This document shows, one piece after another, positions 55,811-64,000 of a DNA stretch of 64,000 nt. The notes beneath the pieces were generated by a model. The model did not search any database, was not told the origin of the DNA, and was given only the letters and a program-made list of their open reading frames with translations. Made by a program: the position numbers and the translations under genes. The stretch spans positions 1 to 64,000 of the forward strand of contig QTVU01000002.1 in the NCBI GenBank assembly GCA_003460745.1. The letters are read 5' to 3'. The stretch's first letter is position 1, and the number at the start of each line of letters is the position of its first letter. The DNA is from Firmicutes bacterium AM55-24TS. GTDB lineage: Bacteria; Bacillota; Clostridia; UBA1381.

Positions 55811-56854
55811 TTAATTGTTTTTCAAATATTCGTCTACACCCTCAGCAATAGCCTTACCGATTTCATCACTTGACGACTGCAATATCGACAAGTCTGAGCT
55901 GTCGTAAAAACCGATTTCCATATAAGCAATCGGAACAGGACATTTATTGAACAATATCAAATAAGGTGTATTTATAGGTGAATTTTGCGAAAGTCCCGTT
56001 GCTGCCGCAACTTTTTGATTTATGATATTACCCATTTCATTGGACTTTTCGACAAAGTCACTGCCTATAAATTTCTGTTCGTAATCCGTACCCAAAGCTA
56101 TGTATGAAGTTCCACGACCGCCTCCTGCATTTGAGTGGATACAAACATATGCCGCCGCATCGGGATTTGACGTTGTATCATTATTAGGGAAACAATACGA
56201 TACACGCTTGTCCATTGACGGATTTTGTTCGTTTGACGTTCTCGTCATACGAACTTCATAACCCATTTGTTCAAGATACTTTTGTGTTGCCAAGGCATTG
56301 TCAAGATTGATTTGCGGTTCTGTATCTCTGTCGGCATTACCCATTGAATACCAACACGACGCGTTTTCAGGCGACAAGCCTGTACAACCGCTACCGTGAC
56401 AATTTTCGCCGAATGTACCGTTTTTATAGTGTCGCCATTCGCCCCAATTACCTTTTGACTCGTTATATTCATAACCTTCGGCTGTTTTTTCGTCAGATGT
56501 CATTTCAGATGATGACTTACCGTGTCCTGCGTCAAGTACGATTACCTTTTTACCTGCTCCGGATTGACTTTGACCCACTGTAACATCATCTATCCCCAAC
56601 GCATCAGCCGCCGTCTTTACTGCATTACTTTCACCTGTTGCACCGTCACCGTCACTTTTAACTTCTTCTGTCGACTGCGGTGCAAACGTAGGCATTTGCA
56701 TTTCCGCAAGTTTGGTTTCGGTATCAAGGCGTTGCTTTTCCATATTACTTTTTTGTATATTCACTCCGCATATTACAGCTATACAAAAAACTATCGACAC
56801 CGCCAAAAACACTGCCGCCCCTCTTAAACAGACTTTAAGTCTTTTATCACTCAT
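55811..56854 (-). CDS. Membrane-anchored N-acetylmuramoyl-L-alanine amidase
   Basis: A 347-residue Amidase_3. One N-terminal helix (about 8-30, VCLRGAAVFLAVSIVFCIAVICG) and a Lys/Glu-rich linker precede the catalytic domain. Zinc ligands lie in VLDAGHGK and CIHSNAGGGRGT; the catalytic Glu is in AYMEIGFYDSS. A Gly/Tyr/Cys-rich insert of about 50 residues sits between the first His and the rest. The start at 56854 overlaps the GGDEF stop in ATGAGTGA, so the two are translationally coupled. It cleaves the peptide from the glycan strand of the cell wall. Confidence 0.88.
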   Translation of the reverse strand: MSDKRLKVCLRGAAVFLAVSIVFCIAVICGVNIQKSNMEKQRLDTETKLAEMQMPTFAPQSTEEVKSDGDGATGESNAVKTAADALGIDDVTVGQSQSGAGKKVIVLDAGHGKSSSEMTSDEKTAEGYEYNESKGNWGEWRHYKNGTFGENCHGSGCTGLSPENASCWYSMGNADRDTEPQINLDNALATQKYLEQMGYEVRMTRTSNEQNPSMDKRVSYCFPNNDTTSNPDAAAYVCIHSNAGGGRGTSYIALGTDYEQKFIGSDFVEKSNEMGNIINQKVAAATGLSQNSPINTPYLILFNKCPVPIAYMEIGFYDSSDLSILQSSSDEIGKAIAEGVDEYLKNN

Positions 56855-57716
56855 AATCATCCCTGCGTCCTTTCTTTGTAAGACGTTTATCTCTGTACAT
56901 TTCCGCGTCGGCTCTTGCGACAAGATTTTCAAAAGTCGTATCACCCTCCGTATACAACGATACACCCTTTGCAAAATCCAAATTCACATTATTTTCTTCA
57001 TTGTATTTTACTCTGCACTTCTCAATGCGTTTAAGCACTTTTTCTATGCCGTCATCGGTAATGTCGTGAATCAACACTACAAATTCATCGCCGCCGATTC
57101 TGTATATCTTACCGTCTTTTCCGACTGCCTCACGAAGTACTGTCGCAATACCTCTTATAAGAACATCTCCGGCACTGTGTCCCATTGTATCGTTAGCACG
57201 TTTAAGATTGTTTAAATCAATAGATATACAAGCCGGTCTGTTGTTGCCGATACATTCGTTTATATCGTTTTCAAAAGACAGCCTGTTGTTAAGCTCGGTA
57301 AGTCCGTCCGTAAATGCAAGATGTTCGTAAACCTCCGCTTTAAGGTGACTTCTGCTTTTTGCCAGATACTGTCGTATCGTCCGTGTTACCTGCATTAATA
57401 CAAATATATACAAACCCATTGAGAAGAAATATATCGTTTTGTCATCGCTGATCCGATACAATCTCACTATATCAATAATACTTCCTACAATCGGGAACAT
57501 AATTGATATCAACATATATTGTATACTCTTCTTTTTGTGAAAAATAATCATTGTTGATAAAATCAATATCCCGAATAAGCCGATAAGAATATGCGTTACA
57601 AACAACATCATCTTATAATCGATTTTTAATACAAAATTCAAAAACGTCTGTACGAGCACATTCAAAACAAATATGCATGACATTGAGGTATACAATTTTT
57701 TAATAACGCCATCCAC
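56847..57716 (-). CDS. 7TM-sensor diguanylate cyclase, C-terminal GGDEF fragment
   Basis: Residues of the membrane-anchored cyclase: about five membrane helices, then a GGDEF domain (SRSHLKAEVYEHLAFTDGLTELNNRLSFE, RIGGDEFVVL) that makes cyclic di-GMP. The GGDEF signature is intact; an inhibitory RxxD five residues upstream is not evident. The frame continues upstream to about 57730, where one T in CGTTATT is missing, joining it to the sensor half at 57662-58519 as a single 557-residue protein. The amidase start overlaps its stop. Confidence 0.85.
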   Translation of the reverse strand: MDGVIKKLYTSMSCIFVLNVLVQTFLNFVLKIDYKMMLFVTHILIGLFGILILSTMIIFHKKKSIQYMLISIMFPIVGSIIDIVRLYRISDDKTIYFFSMGLYIFVLMQVTRTIRQYLAKSRSHLKAEVYEHLAFTDGLTELNNRLSFENDINECIGNNRPACISIDLNNLKRANDTMGHSAGDVLIRGIATVLREAVGKDGKIYRIGGDEFVVLIHDITDDGIEKVLKRIEKCRVKYNEENNVNLDFAKGVSLYTEGDTTFENLVARADAEMYRDKRLTKKGRRDDYE

Positions 57717-58519
57717 GTTAGTTGTATAAATAACGATACAGCTACACTGATAAGCATTAATGACGTAAATTCAAAATAATACGGCAGATACCCGTTAGGT
57801 GCAATAATATGCGACACTTTAAACTGACAGGCAAGATATATTCCGCATATCACGGAAATCATACCAAGGTAAAACATTTTACTGCTCTCGTCATCCTCAT
57901 ACTCACTGCACCGTATTATTATTGCCAACAGCAAGAGTACAAAACCGAATATTATAATTAATACAGCTGTAATAACTTCCGACTGCTCGGATTTTAATAT
58001 ATGCCATACTATATCCGACCTGGTGCCTATCATCATAGGCGCAACGGAATACTGTATATGATCTCCCAAAAGAGGTCGTATTTCCAATTTTATCGTTTTT
58101 TCATTTAAATCTTTTCCGATTCTGACAATTCTAATCTGTGTACCCATAGTTTTTGAAAAACCGTTTTGAGGAGTGGTCAAATCAAAAAGCTTTGTGTCAT
58201 CCACATAAACGGTATAATCAAAATACCTCGACATAACCATTAAATACTGCGAATCATCAAACACATTCGCTTTGTCAATCTTCTTCGTCAATACAATCGG
58301 TTCTCCCGTATATTTAAACCCATAAGGTAAAATCACTTTTGAATTATCTTTTTCAACGGTCCACGTCTTCAAAGTTGCAAATTCATCTTCCGAAAGTATT
58401 TCGCATTTGTACATATCTCCTTTTAGATACACAAACAAACCTATAAAACAAATAATAAACACAAGAATCAGAAACATATATTTACTGTTGAATTTTCTTA
58501 GCTTATTCATAGTTTTCAT
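57662..58519 (-). CDS. 7TM-sensor diguanylate cyclase, N-terminal sensor fragment
   Basis: A 7TMR-DISM-type receptor half. One helix near the start (KYMFLILVFIICFIGLFVYL), then an extracytoplasmic beta domain (about 40-165, YDYTVYVDDTKLFDL ... RIVRIGKDLNEKTIKLEIRPLLGDHI), then two or more helices. Ligand unknown, often a sugar or small metabolite. The last 20 residues are out of frame; the true continuation is SFIYTTNVDGVIKKLY and the GGDEF part. It starts 12 bases after a modular repeat copy. Confidence 0.8.
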   Translation of the reverse strand: MKTMNKLRKFNSKYMFLILVFIICFIGLFVYLKGDMYKCEILSEDEFATLKTWTVEKDNSKVILPYGFKYTGEPIVLTKKIDKANVFDDSQYLMVMSRYFDYTVYVDDTKLFDLTTPQNGFSKTMGTQIRIVRIGKDLNEKTIKLEIRPLLGDHIQYSVAPMMIGTRSDIVWHILKSEQSEVITAVLIIIFGFVLLLLAIIIRCSEYEDDESSKMFYLGMISVICGIYLACQFKVSHIIAPNGYLPYYFEFTSLMLISVAVSLFIQLTWMALLKNCIPQCHAYLF

Positions 58520-58530
58520 TCCATTCTATC

Positions 58531-58646
58531 ATATTAGATAAAACCGTCATATTAGATAAAACCGTTTCGGTTTTGTCTACTTTAAACACTCAAAAATTAC
58601 ATCGTAAGATACGATTTTGGGAGCTGTCGGCATTATGTCGACAGTC
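58531..58646 (-). repeat. Modular multi-hairpin repeat, copy 4 (short form)
   Basis: Minus-strand orientation. H1 CTGTCGACA/TGCCGACAG (58624-58644), H2 ATCGTA/TACGAT (58601-58615) and H6 (58553-58580) are present; H3-H5 are absent. The left arm of H6 is duplicated with its flank (catattagataaaaccgt, at 58530-58547 and 58549-58565). Confidence 0.65.
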
Positions 58647-58729
58647 TCTCTATATGTATTAATTTTATTTTACCATTTTCTATTGGGAATTTCAAGAGAA
58701 AAACTGTGTATTTTTAAAAACGCATTAAA

Positions 58730-58764
58730 AAAACAGACAAAATCGCAAGAATTTTGTCTGTTTT
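58730..58764. terminator. gltD terminator
   Basis: AAAACAGACAAAAT / ATTTTGTCTGTTTT, 14 bp with T-rich flank on the minus strand. Confidence 0.85.
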
Positions 58765-58774
58765 CGCATGTTAC

Positions 58775-60229
58775 TTATTTCATCAAGAATTTATCCACTG
58801 CATCAGCCGCCTGTCTGCCCTCTCTGATTGCCCATACAACAAGACTCTGACCTCTGCGACAGTCACCTGCTGCAAACACGCCTCTAAGACTTGTCTTGTG
58901 ATCCTCTTCCTTGGCAAGAATGTTGCTTCTTCCGTCAACATCAAGAGTAAGCTGTTTTAAAAGTTCCTGTTCAGGTCCTAAAAATCCCATTGCAATAAGA
59001 ACAAGTTCGCAAGGTCTTACCTGTTCAGTACCCTTAACAGGAACAGGAGCACCTGTTGACCAATCAACCTCAACGGTATGAACAGCCTTTACATTGCCCA
59101 TATCGTCGCCCTCGATTTTTGTAACCGTTGTAAGATACTCTCTTGGGTCTTTGCCGTAAAGCTCGATAGCCTCCTCCTGACCGTAATCGGTCTTTTTGAT
59201 TCTCGGCCACTCCGGCCACGGATTATTCGGCATTCTTTCCTCTGAAAGTTCAGGCATAATTTCAAGCTGTGTAACGCTTTTGCAGCCATGTCTGATTGAT
59301 GTACCCACGCAGTCTGTACCCGTATCACCACCGCCGACAACAATTACGTTTTTGCCTTCGGCACTTATGAACATTCTGTCCTCAAGATTTGAGTCAAGCA
59401 AACTCTTTGTATTAGCCTTTAGGAAATCAACCGCATAATGTACACCCTTTAAGTCCGCACCTTCGCAAGTAAGCATTCTCGGTTTTGTCGAACCTGTGCA
59501 AAGTACAACCGCGTCAAATTCATTTACAAGTTTAACAGCCGGATAATTTTTACCGATTTCGGTGTCAAGTTTAAATACAACGCCCTCTTTTTCCATAAGT
59601 TCAACTCTGCGGTTTACGACTTTCTTGTCAAGTTTCATATTCGGAATACCGTACATCAAAAGTCCGCCCGCTCTGTCGGCTCGTTCAAATACAGTAACTC
59701 TGTGACCCATTTGATTAAGCTGGTCTGCGCAAGCCAATCCCGACGGACCGCTGCCGACTACCGCAACACGTTTTTCAGTTGACTTTTCAGGTAATCTCGG
59801 CTTTACTTTATTCTCCGCAAACATTGTATCTATAATATGGCACTCAATATTTCTAATCGTAACGGCAGGGTCGTGCATACCGAGTGTACAAGAGCCCTCG
59901 CAAAGTGCCGGACATACTCTGCCTGTAAATTCAGGGAAGTTGTTTGTAAGCGAAAGACGTCTGTATGCCTCGTCCATATCACCTCTGTATACAAGGTCGT
60001 TCCATTCCGGTATAAGGTTATTTAAAGGACAGCCGATTGACGTTCTTCCGATTTGCTTACCTGTGTGACAAAACGGTACACCGCAGTCCATACATCTTGC
60101 ACCTTGAAGCTGCAGCTGAGCAAGGTCAAAATGTGTATGGAATTCGTCCCAATCTTTCATTCTTTCCTTTGGAGGTCTGTCCTTAGGAAGTTGTCTTTGA
60201 TATTCTAAAAATCCTGTTGGTTTTCCCAT
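58775..60229 (-). CDS. gltD: Glutamate synthase (NADPH) small subunit
   Basis: A 484-residue GltD that passes electrons from NADPH to the large subunit. N-terminal Fe-S region with [10 protein letters not shown] ... [14 protein letters not shown] ... [15 protein letters not shown] motif [22 protein letters not shown] motif [18 protein letters not shown] and the [16 protein letters not shown]-terminal FAD contact. Complete length. It is 67 bases downstream of gltB, with a small GC-rich hairpin (60258-60282) between. Confidence 0.96.
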   Translation of the reverse strand: MGKPTGFLEYQRQLPKDRPPKERMKDWDEFHTHFDLAQLQLQGARCMDCGVPFCHTGKQIGRTSIGCPLNNLIPEWNDLVYRGDMDEAYRRLSLTNNFPEFTGRVCPALCEGSCTLGMHDPAVTIRNIECHIIDTMFAENKVKPRLPEKSTEKRVAVVGSGPSGLACADQLNQMGHRVTVFERADRAGGLLMYGIPNMKLDKKVVNRRVELMEKEGVVFKLDTEIGKNYPAVKLVNEFDAVVLCTGSTKPRMLTCEGADLKGVHYAVDFLKANTKSLLDSNLEDRMFISAEGKNVIVVGGGDTGTDCVGTSIRHGCKSVTQLEIMPELSEERMPNNPWPEWPRIKKTDYGQEEAIELYGKDPREYLTTVTKIEGDDMGNVKAVHTVEVDWSTGAPVPVKGTEQVRPCELVLIAMGFLGPEQELLKQLTLDVDGRSNILAKEEDHKTSLRGVFAAGDCRRGQSLVVWAIREGRQAADAVDKFLMK

Positions 60230-60296
60230 GATTTTAAATCCTTTCTGTAAGAGTTACCGTTCGGACTGTATAAGCCCGAACGATATATCAAACTTA

Positions 60297-63200
60297 TTAC
60301 GCTATTTCTACTTTTTTGCCCGTTACATTTTCAAATGCAATAAGCATTGCCTCATCTCTGTCTGTTCCCTTTTCAAGTTCTTCATCAAGAACAGTTATAA
60401 CTTTCTTATAGTCGTTCGGAATTACCTTAACAAAATTCTTTACTTCTTCCGACCAGTTATTAAGCATATTTTCCGCAACGTCACTGCCCGTATATTTAAC
60501 GTGATTTTCAAGCATTTCCTTTAGCTTTGCAATATCCTTGTCTGACAATGTTTCAAGTCCCACAAGTTCCTTGTTACAGTTTTTGTCAAGTGAACCGTCC
60601 TTGTTATATACATATGCAATACCGCCGGACATACCTGCCGCAAAGTTTCTGCCTGTCTTACCGATTACGGCAACGCAACCGCCTGTCATATATTCACAGC
60701 CATGGTCGCCGATACCCTCGACAACCGCAGTCATACCCGAATTTCTTACGCAGAAACGTTCGCCTGCCGTACCTCTGATATATGCCTCACCTTTAATAGC
60801 ACCGTAGAATGCAACATTACCGATAATAACGTTTTCACTCGGAACAAATTTAGCCTCTTTACGCGGTACAACAATTATCTTACCGCCGGAAAGACCTTTA
60901 CCGATATAGTCGTTACTGTCACCCTCAAGTTTCATTGTAACGCCCGGTGCCAAGAATGCACCGAAACTCTGACCTGCACTTCCGACAAAGTTCAATTTAA
61001 TGCTGTCTTCAGGAAGTCCTTCCTCTCCGTGTGCTCTTGCGATTTCAGATGAAAGAATTGTACCTGTTACACGATTGATATTTGTGATTTCAAGTTTTGC
61101 CTCAATCTTCTTACCGTCTTTAATCGCCGGTTCGCAAAGTTTCAATAATGTGTTCATATCAAGAGTTTTGTAAAGCTCGTGATCCTGCATTTCATTATGG
61201 TATCTCTCATAATCGTTTGAACAGATTTTCGGTTGATACAATAGTGATGACAAATCTACTTCTTTTGCTTTCCAGTTACCCGAAACAGTCTTTTGGCTGA
61301 GTCTTTCAACGTGACCAATCATTTCGTCAACAGTCTTAACACCGATTTTAGCCATCCACTCTCTCAAATCCTGTGCGATAAAACGCATAAAGTTCTCAAC
61401 AAATTCAGGCTTACCGCAGAAACGCTTTCTCAATTTAGGATTTTGTGTGGCAACACCGACAGGACAAGTATCAAGGTTACATACTCTCATCATTACACAA
61501 CCGATTGAGATTAGCGGACCTGTCGCAAAACCAAATTCCTCTGCTCCCAAAAGTGCCGCTACCGCAACGTCACGACCTGTCAAAAGTTTACCGTCTGTTT
61601 CGATTACAACTCTGTTTCTTAGATTGTTCATCAAAAGTGCCTGATGTGTTTCAGCAACGCCAAGTTCCCAAGGCAAACCTGCGTGACGTACACTTGTCTT
61701 TGGTGCGGCACCTGTACCGCCGTCATAGCCCGATACCAAAATAACATCTGCTCTGCCCTTTGCAACACCGACTGCAATAGTACCGACACCTGCTTCAGAA
61801 ACAAGTTTAACTGTTACTCTTGCGTCACGGTTTGCATTTTTAAGGTCATGAATTAGCTGTGCCAAATCTTCGATTGAATATATATCGTGATGCGGAGGTG
61901 GCGAAATCAAGCCAACACCCGGAGTTGAATGTCTTGCCTTTGCAATCCAAGGATATACTTTACCTCCCGGAAGATGTCCGCCCTCACCCGGTTTAGCACC
62001 TTGTGCCATTTTAATCTGAATTTCTTTTGCATTCTGCAAATAGTGAATATGAACACCGAAACGTCCCGATGCAACTTGCTTAATAGCACTGCTGCGGCTG
62101 TCACCGTTTTCATCAGGAATATATCTTTCAGGGTTTTCACCGCCCTCACCGCTGTTTGACTTACCGCCAAGTCTGTTCATGGCGATTGCAAGACATTCGT
62201 GTGCTTCCTGTGAAATTGAACCGTATGACATAGCACCGGTCTTGAAACGCTTAACAATGCTTTCCACGCTTTCAACCTGATCTATTGCGATTGGCTTATC
62301 AATCGTCTTAATATCAAGCATACCGCGAATTGTGCATTGATGTTGCTGATGTTCGTCCATTTCCTTTGCATATTCTTTATAAAGCTTGTAGTTACCTGTA
62401 CGACAAGCCATTTGTAATTTGTAGATTGACTCAGGGTTGAACATATGGTATTCGCCCTTTGCTCTCCACTTATAGTCACCGCCTGTTTTAAGTGCCTTTT
62501 TACCGTTTACTTTATCAAAAGCCTCTGCGTGTCTTAAAAGCACTTCCTTTTGGATATGCTCAATACCCATACCGCCTATTCTTGTTGTTGTACCTGTAAA
62601 GTATTTGTTTACAACGCTTTCCGATATACCAAGTGCTTCAAATATCTGTGCGCCTTGATATGACTGAATTGTTGAGATACCCATTTTAGACATAATCTTA
62701 ACAATGCCCTTTGTACAAGCCTTGTTAAATCTCTTTACGCCGTCCTCATATGAATATTCAAGAAGTTTTTCGTCCGAAAGCTCCTTAATAGCCTCATATG
62801 CCATATACGGATTGATACCGTTTACGCCGTAACCTACAAGACATGCGAAATGGTGTACTTCTCTCGGCTCACCCGATTCAAGAACGATAGATACTTTCAT
62901 TCTTGTACCTTTTCTGATAAGGTGATGATGAAGTCCGGATGCAACAAGAAGTGCAGGAATAGGTGCTTTATCCTTATCTACTCCCTTATCCGAAAGTATG
63001 ATTATGTTGTATCCGTTTTCGATTGCTATATCAGCCGCCTCGAATATTGTATCCATAGCGGTTTCCATATCGTTTTCCTGTTTTACGTTAAACAATGACG
63101 GAATTGTTATTGACTTAAATCCTTCAAGGTCAATGTTTCTTAATTTTTCAAGTTCTTCGTTTGTTAAAATAGGGCTCAATGCTCTGACCTTACGACAGTT

Positions 63201-64000
63201 CAATTCAGATGATGTCAAAAGGTTTTGTTCACAACCGAAAAGTGTGTATGTTGAAGTAACAATCTGCTCACGAATTGCGTCAATAGGAGGGTTTGTTACC
63301 TGTGCAAACAGTTGTTTGAAGTAGTTATACAAAAGCTGCGGTTTTTCCGACAATACCGCAAGCGGAATATCCGCACCCATTGCACCGATTGGATCGTCAG
63401 CCTTTTCAACGATTGATTTAATCGTTGTGTTTACGTCCTCCCAAGTATAGCCGAATGCCTTTTGACGTGTAAGCAATGAAAGTTTGTCCACACTGTTTTC
63501 GCGATTTACAAACATATTTTCAAGAACGATAAAGTTCTTCAAAAGCAAATGTTCGTTGACATTGCCTTTTGCGTCGTCCTTTAATTTATGCACCAAATCG
63601 TGCCATGTGTCGCCCTTTTTATCTGTATTAAGAGGAAGATTGTCAAGCTCAACAAGGGTTTTCTTTACCCACTCTGCATATGGCTTGTGAAGTGCCTCTT
63701 CCTTTTTGATTTCTTCGTCTGAAATAATCTTGCCCTTTTCTGTATCGATAAGGAGCATTTTACCCGGATGCAAACGTTCTTTCTTTATAATAGTAGACTC
63801 GTCAACATCTGTTACACCGACTTCCGATGAAAGAATAATCATATCGTCAGAGGTCAAGTAGTAACGAGCAGGTCTCAGACCGTTTCTGTCAAGCGTTGCA
63901 CCGACATAACGTCCGTCTGTAAATGCAACAGCCGCAGGACCGTCCCAAGGCTCTGTGATACATGAGTGATACTCATAAAATGCTTTCATTGCAGGGTCCA
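60297..64000 (-). CDS. gltB: Glutamate synthase large subunit, 5' end outside window
   Basis: At least 1230 C-terminal residues of GltB; the gene continues beyond base 64000. It makes two glutamates from glutamine and 2-oxoglutarate. Seen here: the end of the glutaminase domain (CITEPWDGPAAVAFTDGRYVGATLDRNGLRPARY), the FMN-binding synthase domain (SGEGGENPERY, KPGEGGHLPGGKV, SGYDGGTGAAP), the 3Fe-4S Cys pattern (CVMMRVCNLDTCPVGVATQ) and the GXGXG helix domain (GLSGGKIIVVPRKEAKFVP ... GNVAFYGAIKGEAYIRG). An N-terminal catalytic Cys is not in view. Confidence 0.95.
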   Translation of the reverse strand, partial: DPAMKAFYEYHSCITEPWDGPAAVAFTDGRYVGATLDRNGLRPARYYLTSDDMIILSSEVGVTDVDESTIIKKERLHPGKMLLIDTEKGKIISDEEIKKEEALHKPYAEWVKKTLVELDNLPLNTDKKGDTWHDLVHKLKDDAKGNVNEHLLLKNFIVLENMFVNRENSVDKLSLLTRQKAFGYTWEDVNTTIKSIVEKADDPIGAMGADIPLAVLSEKPQLLYNYFKQLFAQVTNPPIDAIREQIVTSTYTLFGCEQNLLTSSELNCRKVRALSPILTNEELEKLRNIDLEGFKSITIPSLFNVKQENDMETAMDTIFEAADIAIENGYNIIILSDKGVDKDKAPIPALLVASGLHHHLIRKGTRMKVSIVLESGEPREVHHFACLVGYGVNGINPYMAYEAIKELSDEKLLEYSYEDGVKRFNKACTKGIVKIMSKMGISTIQSYQGAQIFEALGISESVVNKYFTGTTTRIGGMGIEHIQKEVLLRHAEAFDKVNGKKALKTGGDYKWRAKGEYHMFNPESIYKLQMACRTGNYKLYKEYAKEMDEHQQHQCTIRGMLDIKTIDKPIAIDQVESVESIVKRFKTGAMSYGSISQEAHECLAIAMNRLGGKSNSGEGGENPERYIPDENGDSRSSAIKQVASGRFGVHIHYLQNAKEIQIKMAQGAKPGEGGHLPGGKVYPWIAKARHSTPGVGLISPPPHHDIYSIEDLAQLIHDLKNANRDARVTVKLVSEAGVGTIAVGVAKGRADVILVSGYDGGTGAAPKTSVRHAGLPWELGVAETHQALLMNNLRNRVVIETDGKLLTGRDVAVAALLGAEEFGFATGPLISIGCVMMRVCNLDTCPVGVATQNPKLRKRFCGKPEFVENFMRFIAQDLREWMAKIGVKTVDEMIGHVERLSQKTVSGNWKAKEVDLSSLLYQPKICSNDYERYHNEMQDHELYKTLDMNTLLKLCEPAIKDGKKIEAKLEITNINRVTGTILSSEIARAHGEEGLPEDSIKLNFVGSAGQSFGAFLAPGVTMKLEGDSNDYIGKGLSGGKIIVVPRKEAKFVPSENVIIGNVAFYGAIKGEAYIRGTAGERFCVRNSGMTAVVEGIGDHGCEYMTGGCVAVIGKTGRNFAAGMSGGIAYVYNKDGSLDKNCNKELVGLETLSDKDIAKLKEMLENHVKYTGSDVAENMLNNWSEEVKNFVKVIPNDYKKVITVLDEELEKGTDRDEAMLIAFENVTGKKVEIA

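Overview
The window looks like an AT-rich chromosome segment from an anaerobic Firmicute of class Clostridia, probably a gut or plant-polysaccharide environment. The evidence is an HrcA/CIRCE-controlled heat-shock operon, TTGACA/TATAAT promoters with strong AGGAGG ribosome sites, a type III glutamine synthetase, oxygen-independent HemW, a Clostridia-type CD1247-like acidic protein, an S-layer-anchored protein, and a large secreted arabinogalactan-type glycosidase. A Monoglobus-like lineage is a guess, not shown. No rRNA, tRNA, CRISPR array, phage or transposase gene was recognised.

Layout. 0.2-2.7 kb: cell-surface glycan genes (GT2 transferase, flippase). 2.7-3.3: hibernation factor HPF. 3.4-9: a two-module membrane glycosyltransferase, fumarase alpha and a MATE pump. 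9.2-14.1 (minus): DUF1015, YbaK, MutS2, a DUF1961 gene. 14.2-18.8: glmS and glnN (GS III) around a 680-bp repeat-rich spacer. 18.9-20.8: a structured leader plus a secreted leucine-rich-repeat protein. 20.9-30.5 (minus): hemW, hrcA-grpE-dnaK, dnaJ-hisD-hisB, a HAD phosphatase and fumarase beta. 30.5-35.4: CD1247-like protein, EF-P, two stalk-domain paralogues and small proteins. 35.5-42.7: a 1801-residue GH30+GH43 enzyme with two divergent AraC regulators. 42.8-48.2: an SLH-anchored phosphodiester glycosidase and copA/hxlR. 48.3-52.8: tig-clpP-clpX-lysA. 53-58.5: bioB under a BirA operator, a PC4-like protein, GH4, an amidase and a 7TM sensor/GGDEF protein. 58.8-64: glutamate synthase gltD and gltB; gltB runs off the right edge.

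Themes. Nitrogen assimilation (glnN, gltB/gltD) and proteostasis (hrcA operon, tig/clpP/clpX, hpf) are well represented. The most interesting non-coding objects are a multi-hairpin modular repeat family (positions 1, 8963, 45201, 58531 and single-hairpin relatives flanking the AraC pair) and a riboswitch-like leader at 18932-19132 with mutually exclusive terminator and anti-terminator stems. The hisD-hisB pair lacks several canonical metal ligands in both proteins.

Caution. Eight frame breaks (PMT, DUF1961, copA, hxlR, clpX twice, tig, sensor-GGDEF) can each be repaired by restoring one base, usually to a run of two or three identical bases. Because clpX and tig are among them, these look more like consensus errors than real gene loss. 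They are annotated as fragments of intact genes.
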